Origin: an uncultured Bacteroidaceae bacterium
GTDB taxonomy: Bacteria; Bacteroidota; Bacteroidia; Bacteroidales; Bacteroidaceae
Assembly (NCBI GenBank): GCA_934364765.1
Contig: CAKRMO010000068.1
Span: 1-6,323, forward strand
Direction: 5' to 3'
DNA: 6,323 bases
Below, piece after piece: positions 1 through 5,491 of the stretch (its first letter is position 1; each line of letters opens with the position of its first letter). Position numbers and translations under genes: made by a program. A model generated the notes under the pieces. That model saw only the letters and a list, made by a program, of their open reading frames with translations, was not told the origin of the DNA and made no database searches.

Positions 1-1020
1 TTCAATCCGGGCAAGACAGTTGCTGTAATCGCAAACTCCGTAAACGTGTTGCAGGACAAATGGAGCGACCGCTATATGGGGCTTTTGGGGCTTGGCGCAA
101 ACGTGGGCTTCATACCGCGCTTCAGCGGCTATCTTGAATCCCAGGTTATCGGCGACCCGACATTTTCCTTTGCATCTGCCGACCCTTCCGTTGGCAACAT
201 CAACGAACTTCTCGCCGCCAACAACTACAGAGTATGGGCCAAATTCCTCAAGAACGACAAATATCCCGACCTCAAAAGCATGGCAATCGAGCAATACCAT
301 CAGGCCGGCAAGATTTCGTCCGCAGAGCTGCTTGACATTTTCCGCAACTCCAAGTCGGCACTCGTCAGGGTGCAGGCTCTGACATCGCTTTCAGACGACC
401 ACGACGATAATTTCATAAAAGCCGTAAGCCTTGGCGTTGACGACAGCTACGAACTTGTGCAGCGTTTCTCGCTCAACTATGTAAGCAAGAACGGCGACCC
501 CCGCCTAATTCCCGCCCTCATACGCATATCCATAAGCAACAACACTTCGGAACGCTGCAACTTCAGCGCCCAGAACGCGCTGTCAATGTTCCCCGAGGAC
601 AAGCTTCTTTCAGAGTTCGCCCGCCAGTTCGACAACGACAGCGTATGCTATCTCAACAAAGTCCGGGTACGCAAGGGCATCGCAAAGGCCATAAGCAGCA
701 GCGCAAAGAAATGGACAAGCGAGATTGACGATGTTTGCAACGAGGAAACTCCCATCAAACGCCGCCGCATGGCCATACGCACCACCCGCAACTTCACCCC
801 GCCCTACGAAATAGGGCGTCTCATAGAAACGGTGAAAACCACCAAGAACCCCGAGGTGCAGACCATGATTCTCGAATCGCTCGGCTGGCGCAACTGCTCA
901 TACCTGTCCGCAAAGATTGCCGAGTTCGCAAAACAGGTGAGCGAAGACAACAACTACGCGCCCGAAGTGCGCAACGAGGCACTCAAAACCTACAACAGAA
1001 CAAAAAGCAAGAAGAACTGA
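1..1020 (+). CDS. C-terminal part of a HEAT-like repeat protein (5' end outside window), possibly a peptidase-linked secreted protein
   Basis: The frame is open from the first base, so the gene starts upstream; 339 residues are visible and end at TGA 1018-1020. Residues 1-56 look like the end of a different domain: a beta-strand (KTVAVIANSVNVLQ), a Gly-rich stretch (LLGLGANVGF) and then VIGDPTF at 49-55. A GDPT motif like this often closes caspase/gingipain-type (clan CD, C25-like) catalytic domains in Bacteroidetes, but no catalytic residue is in the window, so this is only a suggestion. From about residue 85 to the end the chain is predicted helical, with paired-helix units typical of HEAT/armadillo repeats (for example SALVRVQALTSLSDD, ELVQRFSLNYVSKNGDP, NPEVQTMILESLG, APEVRNEALKTY). 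Such solenoids usually bind protein partners. The stop overlaps the next start by one base, placing it in an operon with a secreted cysteine peptidase. The helical-repeat reading is fairly secure; enzymatic function is not. Confidence 0.72.
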   Translation, partial: FNPGKTVAVIANSVNVLQDKWSDRYMGLLGLGANVGFIPRFSGYLESQVIGDPTFSFASADPSVGNINELLAANNYRVWAKFLKNDKYPDLKSMAIEQYHQAGKISSAELLDIFRNSKSALVRVQALTSLSDDHDDNFIKAVSLGVDDSYELVQRFSLNYVSKNGDPRLIPALIRISISNNTSERCNFSAQNALSMFPEDKLLSEFARQFDNDSVCYLNKVRVRKGIAKAISSSAKKWTSEIDDVCNEETPIKRRRMAIRTTRNFTPPYEIGRLIETVKTTKNPEVQTMILESLGWRNCSYLSAKIAEFAKQVSEDNNYAPEVRNEALKTYNRTKSKKN

Positions 1021-2441
1021 TGCACATAACAAAAACCATTAAGCATTCCCTATGCGCGGCAATGCTTGCAACCGGCGTGAACGCCGCCGCGCTGCCAGCC
1101 TTTGTTGACAACTCAAAGCAGATATACTTCCCTCCGCTTGTCGATCAAAAAGGCGGCTCGTGCGCACAGGCATCCGGCATCGGCTATATGTTCACATACG
1201 AGATAAACCGCTTGCTCGACCGCAACGCCTCGGCAAGCACGGCAAACCAATTCGCCTACCTCTTCACATGGAATTTTGTGAACGACGGCGATGACAACGG
1301 CGGCTTTGTGGACGAGGGACTCATGATCGCACGGAATTTCGGCGTAATGACCGAAGCCGACTACGGGTATTCCTCGGTTTACCAGTTCAAATGGGCTTCG
1401 GGCTACGAAAAGTACCACAACGCATCGCGCTACCGCGTCAAGAAAATAACCAAATACGATGCAACCACCGACGAGGAGCTGCAAACAATAAAGCAATACC
1501 TTTACGACCATTGCAACGGCTCGAAAGCGGGCGGCGTGCTCACGTTTTCCACCCGCTCCTCCGACTGGACCATAAACGATTACTACAAAGGCCCGAGCCT
1601 AACAGGCTACAAGTCGATACTCACCAAGCTCGCCACAACGGGGGCGCACGCACTGACAATCGTGGGCTATGACGACACGGTGGAAAGCACCGACGGCGAC
1701 GGCAACACGCGCCACGGAGCATTCATCGTTGTGAACACATGGGGCCGCTGGTGGGCGGACAACGGACGCTTCTACCTTCCCTACCACTATTTCACCGACC
1801 GCAGCAACGTTGGCGAAATATCCCTAAGCTCCACCATGCAGGGATGCGACGTTTATGTGCACGAGCCAAAGATTATGTTCAAGATACGCGTGAACTACTC
1901 CTCGCGCAACGACCTGCGGCTCACATACGGCGCAGACCCCAACCCCTACGCCCAGTCCACGCCCAACAACTACAACAGCATCATTGTCGCCAATCAGGGC
2001 GGCGACCACGCCATGACGGGCAGCTACGGAGACGAAGCCACCAAGGGCATCCTGGAGTTCGGCATCGACTACACCGACCACATGGCCTCTGAAAACGCGA
2101 AATACGGGCGCTACTTCCTCAACATTGTGCGCAGCCAGCGCGGCAAGGCCGGCCAAGGCACAATCGACTACCTTTCCGTCTATGACTATCGCGGAAGCAA
2201 GCCGGTGGAATATGTGTGCCGCAACATCAAGGGCAGGACACTGCAGCTCGGCAGCAACATTTTCAGCTTCTCCACGCTCCACCCCGGGCATTTCTCCGCA
2301 AGCAGCCACAGCGCGCTCGACGAAAGGGGAAACCTTAGCGGCAAGACCTACATTGTGCGCACTGCGAACGGCTATTTTGCCAAGCTGAAATTCTCCGGCA
2401 GCAGCGACAACATCAACATGAACTATACATTCCTGAAATAA
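1020..2441 (+). CDS. Secreted papain-like (C1 family) cysteine peptidase
   Basis: A 473-residue exported protease predicted to cut proteins outside the cytoplasm. A signal peptide covers about residues 1-23 (basic start, hydrophobic core, cut near GVNA/AAL); there is no lipobox. The papain-type active site is visible in order: oxyanion Gln43 and nucleophile Cys48 in DQKGGSCAQASGIGY, His210 in GAHALTIVGYDD, and Asn239 in VVNTWGRWW. The Gln-Cys spacing is five, one shorter than in papain. Residues to about 275 form the catalytic domain. The remaining ~200 residues are a C-terminal region I do not recognise, perhaps beta-rich. No long inhibitory propeptide separates the signal peptide from the catalytic domain, unlike classical papains. 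The ATG at 1020 was chosen because the signal peptide starts there and it overlaps the preceding stop (TGATG). The frame is open further upstream, but that part only shadows the previous gene. The 3' end overlaps the next gene by one base. Confidence 0.9.
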   Translation: MHITKTIKHSLCAAMLATGVNAAALPAFVDNSKQIYFPPLVDQKGGSCAQASGIGYMFTYEINRLLDRNASASTANQFAYLFTWNFVNDGDDNGGFVDEGLMIARNFGVMTEADYGYSSVYQFKWASGYEKYHNASRYRVKKITKYDATTDEELQTIKQYLYDHCNGSKAGGVLTFSTRSSDWTINDYYKGPSLTGYKSILTKLATTGAHALTIVGYDDTVESTDGDGNTRHGAFIVVNTWGRWWADNGRFYLPYHYFTDRSNVGEISLSSTMQGCDVYVHEPKIMFKIRVNYSSRNDLRLTYGADPNPYAQSTPNNYNSIIVANQGGDHAMTGSYGDEATKGILEFGIDYTDHMASENAKYGRYFLNIVRSQRGKAGQGTIDYLSVYDYRGSKPVEYVCRNIKGRTLQLGSNIFSFSTLHPGHFSASSHSALDERGNLSGKTYIVRTANGYFAKLKFSGSSDNINMNYTFLK

Positions 2442-2824
2442 TGAAAGCAATACATATTTTCCCGGCAGCAATCCTTGTGTGCATCGCGGCGTTATCCTCC
2501 TGCTCCTCCGACTCGCCCAACAACGACGGCATCAAAAAGGGCAAGGAAAACACCTCGACACCTATCTCAAACAGCAGCGACAAATGGGTTTACTACTCGC
2601 TTGAGCAAAACAAGCAGGTGGGCGTGAGCAACTTCGGCGACAGCATAGCCGACGGCAAATGGGCCTCGCGCACCGACTGGGACATTGCAATCTGCGGCGA
2701 CCTGATACGCACCAACAGCGGTGCGTCGGGCATCGGTCTGGGCGGAATACAGGAATCCAAAGAGGACTATTCCACACTAAAGCAAGCCCCCGCAAGCGGC
2801 TATGACACCGACATCTACGAGTAA
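2441..2824 (+). CDS. Short HmuY-like lipoprotein (N-terminal half only)
   Basis: A 127-residue predicted outer-membrane or surface lipoprotein. The signal peptide ends in a lipobox (LSSC, lipidated Cys21) followed by a polar, acid-containing linker (to about residue 48). The body matches the N-terminal half of HmuY-family hemophores: KWVYYSLEQNK (48-58), then WDIAICGDLIRTNSGASG (80-97) with GLGG (99-102), then a PASGYDTD segment (117-124). From memory, P. gingivalis HmuY has the same order (YFSF, NWDMAL, a GESGKGKGGA block, VPTDGYTVD) but is about 216 residues. This protein stops where HmuY continues into the second half that carries its heme ligands. The mature chain has no histidine and no methionine. 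The stop is followed after 15 nt by a terminator, so no continuation is encoded. The ATG overlaps the peptidase stop (TAATG). It may be a degenerate hemophore, a partner or inhibitor of the peptidase, or a truncated relic. Family assignment fairly sure; function unknown. Confidence 0.75.
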   Translation: MKAIHIFPAAILVCIAALSSCSSDSPNNDGIKKGKENTSTPISNSSDKWVYYSLEQNKQVGVSNFGDSIADGKWASRTDWDIAICGDLIRTNSGASGIGLGGIQESKEDYSTLKQAPASGYDTDIYE

Positions 2825-2825
2825 A

Positions 2826-3731
2826 TCATTTCGCATAACAAACTATTATCCCGGCGGACACCATAGTCTGCCGGGATAATAGTTTTATAGAGCCTTTCCC
2901 TTTTCTCTTGAGGTATTCGGCTATGGGCAAATTCAAGTCGCAGTATTCTATGTTGTGATGCACCACGCGCTTGTCTTCCGGGGGCGGGGTCATGTAGTCG
3001 CCAAAGATTGTGGTGAGGTATTTGTCGTAGTCCTTCATGCCGTAGAACATCCTGCCCTCAAACTCATATTCCACCGGCTTCACCCCAAGCGTCTCCTTTG
3101 TGAACGTCTTTTGCTTGTCGTTGTGTGGCATTAGCAGGTCGTGGCCGTCAAACGAATACTCACGCACCACCTTCTGCAGCCGCCCGTTCACGTAGCTTTT
3201 TGAATACAGCTTCTGAACCAGCCATACCAACGCCCCGCCAATATTATGCCCGTGCTTCCACGGGTCGCGGTAAACATAATACTGCATCCTGCGCCACCGT
3301 CTGAAACGCCTTATGTGCCTTTTCCGCTCCACAGCGTCTCCGGGTGCGCCGTCAACGGGGAATATGTCAATCCACGCGCCGCTGTAATGCCCCAGATACG
3401 AGCGCTCCACAAACGTGGTGCCGGTGTCCTCCACCTTGCCGTAGTAGTGGGGAAAGGTTATGTCGGTGTCCTGGTTGCAAAGCTTCATGTCCGCCGGCAG
3501 CCATTCGGCGCTGTGGCGGCACAATTCGTCATAGTCGGGCCGGGGCATATACAAATCAACATCGTCATCCCAAGGAATGAAGCCCTTGTGCCTCACAGCC
3601 CCGAGCATAGTGCCGCACGCCATATAGTAACGCAGTCCGTGGGCGCGGCACACGGCATCGAACACGACCATTATCTTGAGGCATTCCCTCTGCAACGCCT
3701 TCAAGTCGAAATCAACCTTGCTTCTCAACAT
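2826..3731 (-). CDS. LicD family phosphotransferase (glycan or lipid phosphocholine-type transfer)
   Basis: A 301-residue cytoplasmic enzyme of the LicD family (nucleotidyltransferase fold). Members move a phospho-alcohol such as phosphocholine, or a similar group, from a nucleotide-activated donor to surface polysaccharide or teichoic acid. The signature is clear at residues 40-67: GTMLGAVRHKGFIPW followed by the acidic cluster DDDVD (55-59, metal-binding) and PRPDY; WIDIFPVDG follows later. The start at 3731 is preferred over the in-frame ATG at 3782. A Bacteroides -33/-7 promoter lies between the two, and family members begin close to the helix DLKALQRECLKIM. The mRNA would be nearly leaderless. 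It has no - strand neighbour in the window, so the acceptor is unknown. The last ~20 residues are encoded by the terminator hairpin, and a one-base shift in the purine run near 2894-2904 would give the ending KRKGKAL and a TAA at 2885-2887. The annotated C-terminus may therefore be wrong. Substrate is not assignable. Confidence 0.88.
   Translation of the reverse strand: MLRSKVDFDLKALQRECLKIMVVFDAVCRAHGLRYYMACGTMLGAVRHKGFIPWDDDVDLYMPRPDYDELCRHSAEWLPADMKLCNQDTDITFPHYYGKVEDTGTTFVERSYLGHYSGAWIDIFPVDGAPGDAVERKRHIRRFRRWRRMQYYVYRDPWKHGHNIGGALVWLVQKLYSKSYVNGRLQKVVREYSFDGHDLLMPHNDKQKTFTKETLGVKPVEYEFEGRMFYGMKDYDKYLTTIFGDYMTPPPEDKRVVHHNIEYCDLNLPIAEYLKRKGKGSIKLLSRQTMVSAGIIVCYAK
2840..2885. terminator. 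Bidirectional hairpin terminator between convergent genes
   Basis: A near-perfect inverted repeat: the left arm 2840-2859 pairs with 2866-2885 over 20 bp with a single G-U pair and a 6-nt loop (2860-2865). The inner part is GC-rich (CCCGGC/GCCGGG) and the outer part AT-rich. On the + strand it is followed by TTTTAT and starts 15 nt after the stop of the HmuY-like gene. On the - strand it ends in GTTTGTTAT, a weaker U-tract. It probably ends both the + strand operon and the - strand licD-like gene. It lies wholly inside the annotated 3' end of the latter. Confidence 0.88.
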
Positions 3732-3739
3732 AGTGAATG

Positions 3740-3772
3740 CAAAGTTAAGAAAATAAGGCGATGCGCACCAAA
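3740..3772 (-). promoter_or_regulatory. Bacteroides-type promoter of the licD-like gene
   Basis: Read on the - strand, TAACTTTG (3747-3740) matches the Bacteroides primary sigma -7 consensus TAnnTTTG exactly. A TTTG (3772-3769) lies 21 nt upstream, matching the -33 element; a second TTTG (3776-3773) adjoins it. Only 8 nt separate the -7 element from the ATG at 3731, so the transcript would have a leader of a few bases. This site decides the start codon: the longer reading from 3782 would begin upstream of its own promoter. Confidence 0.75.
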
Positions 3773-3813
3773 CAAAGCCCATGCAAACGCCGCCGCGCCC
3801 AATGTCCGCAAAA

Positions 3814-3897
3814 CCACATCAGACATAGAAAAAACTACATAGGACGCAGGAAAAATTATATCAGACATAATCCAGACTACATCAGACCTTTTTTCGC
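3814..3897. repeat. Four degenerate 21-bp tandem repeats
   Basis: Four units start at 3814, 3835, 3856 and 3877 with an exact 21-bp period. The core is ACATCAGACATA: unit 1 ACATCAGACATAG, unit 2 ACATAGGACGCAG, unit 3 ATATCAGACATAA, unit 4 ACATCAGACCTTT. Units 1 and 2 end in an A-run. A weaker fifth unit may precede at 3793. The period is two helical turns, so the cores face the same side of the DNA. The array lies about 40 nt upstream of the licD -33 element and far (about 280 nt) from the sigma-operon start. It could be an operator array or a decayed minisatellite. Confidence 0.65.
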
Positions 3898-3996
3898 TCT
3901 TTGCAAACACCTGGCAAACAACAACTTACAAAGAAATTCCAAATTACACTTAATTCTCTGCAAATCAGCGTTTTGAAGCGTGCAAATCGTTTTTTC

Positions 3997-4017
3997 ATCA
4001 AAAATTCCGTTTTTGAT
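3997..4017. repeat. 8-bp inverted repeat, possible operator or weak terminator
   Basis: ATCAAAAA (3997-4004) and TTTTTGAT (4010-4017) form a perfect stem with a 5-nt loop (TTCCG). The stem is almost all A-T, so it would be a weak RNA hairpin; as DNA it could be a dyad binding site. It lies about 15 nt upstream of the candidate ECF promoter. Its role is unknown. Confidence 0.4.
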
Positions 4018-4031
4018 TTTACTTTTCCTCA

Positions 4032-4059
4032 TTAACCGGGTCATATAGTTGTAGCGTTC
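4032..4059 (+). promoter_or_regulatory. Candidate ECF-type promoter of the sigma operon
   Basis: TTAACC (4032-4037) and GCGTTC (4054-4059) are separated by 16 nt. This resembles the general ECF architecture: an AAC-containing -35 and a CGT-containing -10 with a 16-17 nt spacer. No Bacteroides housekeeping TAnnTTTG element was seen between the repeats and the ATG at 4175. ECF operons are often autoregulated, so this is a plausible promoter recognised by the sigma factor encoded at 4543. It is a motif match by eye only, and the leader would be about 110 nt. Confidence 0.4.
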
Positions 4060-4159
4060 ATTAAAAAGATTGCAATCATAATGACACCGCCATTATAAGG
4101 AAATGCGTCCCAATCAAGAGGGGCTTTCCCGAAAGAGTATAATAAAAACGGATTAAACC

Positions 4160-4165
4160 AAGGAG
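4160..4165 (+). promoter_or_regulatory. Strong ribosome binding site of the exported small protein
   Basis: AAGGAG lies 9 nt before the ATG at 4175. Most starts in this window have no such site. It fixes the start of the first gene of the sigma operon over later in-frame ATG codons within its signal peptide. Confidence 0.7.
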
Positions 4166-4174
4166 ATTACGATT

Positions 4175-4546
4175 ATGAAGACAATGACGAATATCAGGAA
4201 AGTGATGCTCATCGCCATGTTGGCATTGTTTGCCACGACTTCCTTTGCACGATACAGACACTGCGGTAGTGCGCACCATCACTCCAACCGCCGTCCTGCT
4301 GTGGTAACGGTGGTGAGCCGCCCCTCCGTTACCGCACGTACCATCAACCGCACGAACAAGAAAGACCGCCTGGAGATGGCCTTGGCTTACCTGAAGAGCC
4401 ACAAATCGCTTAGCGTTTCCGCATACAGAAAGATTACCGGTCTGACAAATGCCATGGCGGAGGCTGAACTTGACGCTTTTGCCTTCAGCAGGAGCAACCC
4501 CATAAAATTGGTTATGGACGGCAAGAAAAAGCTTTATGTGGCATGA
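4175..4546 (+). CDS. Small exported basic protein with winged-helix-like C-terminus, first gene of sigma operon
   Basis: A 123-residue protein of no family I can name. Residues 1-25 form a good signal peptide (MKTMTNIRK, a hydrophobic core, then SFA before Arg26). The mature start is basic and carries a possible metal-binding cluster (His29, Cys30, His34-36). Residues 62-122 read like a winged helix: helix MALAYLKSH, then SLSVSAYRKITGL, then a recognition-type helix TNAMAEAELDAFAF, and a wing-like KLVMDGKKKLYV. A DNA-binding-type fold behind a signal peptide is odd: it may be a periplasmic protein-binding domain, or the hydrophobic N-terminus may stay as a membrane anchor. The gene has the strong AAGGAG site, and its stop overlaps the sigma factor start in ATGA (4543-4546). 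This argues that the two products are made together, and that this protein may sense or tune the stress signal. The coding call is firm; the function is open. Confidence 0.8.
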   Translation: MKTMTNIRKVMLIAMLALFATTSFARYRHCGSAHHHSNRRPAVVTVVSRPSVTARTINRTNKKDRLEMALAYLKSHKSLSVSAYRKITGLTNAMAEAELDAFAFSRSNPIKLVMDGKKKLYVA

Positions 4547-5082
4547 CGGCTGGGGACAAGGACATCATCCGCGCCATTAGGGAGAAACCCGAAAAAGGCT
4601 TCCGGCTCTTGATGCAGAAATACAAGCAGCCTGTATATTGGCATATACGCCGGTTGGTTGTCGCCCACGACGATGCGCAAGATGCCACACAGGAGGCTTT
4701 CATAAGGGTTTTCCGCTCCTTTGGCAAGTTCCGGGACGAAAATTCCTTCCGTGGCTGGATTTTCCGAATAGCCACCAACGAGGCGTTACGGCTGGTTGGC
4801 GCACGAAAACAGGAGCAAGTCTCATTGGATGCAGACGGCGACGAGGCAAACCGCATAATGGCTGACAATTATGTGGATTATACCGACTTGGAAGCCGTTA
4901 GGCTGCTAAAAGCAATCCTTTCGCTGCCAACCAAGCAACAGGCGGCGTTCAACCTGCGCTATTACGACGAACTGAGCTACGAGGAAATTGCGGAAGCGAC
5001 AGGTTCAAGCCCCTCTGCCGTAAAGGCGAATTATCACATTGCCAAGGAGAAGATTATCAAATACATGAATTTGAACGACTGA
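4543..5082 (+). CDS. ECF-family RNA polymerase sigma factor (RpoE-like)
   Basis: A 179-residue group IV sigma factor that directs RNA polymerase to a small regulon, usually envelope or oxidative stress genes. Region 2 covers about residues 20-89: DDAQDATQEAFIRVFRSFGKF (43-63, core-binding 2.1-2.2), then FRGWIFRIATNEALRL (69-84, -10 recognition). After a short linker (about 90-115), region 4 runs from about 120. It has LPTKQQAAFNLRYY (128-141) and the helix-turn-helix YEEIAEATGSSPSAVKANYH (146-165, -35 recognition). Length and layout are normal for an ECF factor, with no C-terminal extension. The ATG is inside the previous gene's stop (ATGA overlap), so expression is coupled to it. A transmembrane anti-sigma candidate follows 16 nt later. 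This is a high-confidence family call; the regulon is not known. Confidence 0.95.
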   Translation: MTAGDKDIIRAIREKPEKGFRLLMQKYKQPVYWHIRRLVVAHDDAQDATQEAFIRVFRSFGKFRDENSFRGWIFRIATNEALRLVGARKQEQVSLDADGDEANRIMADNYVDYTDLEAVRLLKAILSLPTKQQAAFNLRYYDELSYEEIAEATGSSPSAVKANYHIAKEKIIKYMNLND

Positions 5083-5098
5083 AAAGTATATTACAACG

Positions 5099-5437
5099 AT
5101 GAACAAGGAATTTGATTTCGAAAAAATAGGAAAGCGGATGCCCTACACCGTTCCAGACGGATTCTTCGGCAAGCTCGAAGATGATATTTGGGAGAGGGTG
5201 AAAAACGTTTCCGAAGTGCGGCAAACTGCGCGCAAGCCCGCCAGACTGCGCTTCTTTATACGAAGCGCCGTTGCCGTGGCTGCATCCATAGCCTTAATTC
5301 TTGTCGTCAGCACAACCGTCTCCAAGACCAATTCCGCCACCATAGACGATGTTGACAAGGCTTTCAGCCAGCTTACATCCGATGACCAGGCTTACTTGTG
5401 GAACATTTACCAAGACGATGTGTTTATCAGCGAATAA
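5099..5437 (+). CDS. Probable single-pass anti-sigma factor
   Basis: A 112-residue inner-membrane protein, probably holding the preceding sigma factor inactive at the membrane. A cytoplasmic N-terminal region (1-52) contains MPYTVPDGFF (14-23), a motif common in short Bacteroidetes proteins paired with ECF sigmas. A single transmembrane helix spans about 53-74, preceded by Arg/Lys residues (N-in topology). A short periplasmic tail (75-112) is acidic (TIDDVDKAF, SDDQAYLW). No zinc anti-sigma HxxxCxxC motif is present. The start is 16 nt after the sigma stop without a clear Shine-Dalgarno. The assignment rests mainly on position, topology and the PDGFF motif, not on a recognised full domain. 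A truncated or alternative membrane partner is possible. Confidence 0.75.
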   Translation: MNKEFDFEKIGKRMPYTVPDGFFGKLEDDIWERVKNVSEVRQTARKPARLRFFIRSAVAVAASIALILVVSTTVSKTNSATIDDVDKAFSQLTSDDQAYLWNIYQDDVFISE

Positions 5438-5480
5438 GTTCCTACAAAACGCAATACGATAACCATAAAGTGTAACATAA

Positions 5481-5487
5481 AAAAGGA
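5481..5487 (+). promoter_or_regulatory. Ribosome binding site of the Spy/CpxP-like gene
   Basis: AAAAGGA lies just before the ATG at 5492 (4 nt spacing). It is a clearer site than most in this window and supports that start; the 54-nt gap before this gene has no visible terminator. Confidence 0.5.
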
Positions 5488-5491
5488 AATC

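Larger units (their letters stand above)
3732..4174. other. AT-rich gene-free regulatory stretch between divergent units
   Basis: About 440 nt between the - strand licD-like gene and the + strand sigma operon with no convincing gene. Short open frames here have no ribosome binding site, and their peptides are low-complexity products of the tandem repeats. Contents from left to right are the licD promoter (to 3772), the 21-bp repeat array (3814-3897), an A/T-rich segment with paired GCAAAC words (3903-3919), an inverted repeat (3997-4017), a candidate ECF promoter (4032-4059), and a roughly 110-nt leader to the ATG at 4175. No tRNA, known riboswitch or transposon end was recognised. Confidence 0.7.

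Noticed and set aside
735..1019. In-frame upstream extension of the C1 peptidase
   Set aside because: It overlaps the end of the helical-repeat gene in another frame, its peptide is low-complexity (His/Arg/Gln rich), and a signal peptide starts at 1020.
1824..2471. Long - strand open frame opposite the C1 peptidase
   Set aside because: It is a mirror of a GC-rich coding strand; the + strand frame has a complete catalytic set and signal peptide.
3732..3782. 17-codon longer start for the licD-like gene
   Set aside because: The Bacteroides -33/-7 promoter lies inside this stretch and the extra residues do not match the family's usual start.
3246..3842. Long + strand open frame opposite the licD-like gene
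   Set aside because: The - strand carries the full LicD signature; the + frame has no recognisable motif and runs into the repeats.
3814..3897. CRISPR array
   Set aside because: Units are contiguous with no unique spacers, degenerate, and no cas gene is nearby.
3814..3897. LytTR-type regulator binding repeats (which also recur at about 21 bp)
   Set aside because: The period fits, but the expected GTT-containing core is not present in the units on either strand.
3725..3910. Small - strand frame with repeated SDVV/SDII words
   Set aside because: Also a translation of the 21-bp repeats; it overlaps the licD promoter and start and has no ribosome site.
3761..3976. Small + strand frame with 7-residue repeats (NYIRH-like)
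   Set aside because: The repeats are a by-product of the 21-bp DNA repeats (7 codons each); no ribosome site, and other frames are open too.
4124..4135. CTTTC/GAAAG short inverted repeat in the sigma-operon leader
   Set aside because: A 5-bp stem with a 2-nt loop cannot form a stable hairpin; likely chance.
4138..4143. TATAAT as a -10 promoter box
   Set aside because: Bacteroidetes primary sigma does not use this box, no -35 partner was seen, and it lies only about 30 nt before the start codon.
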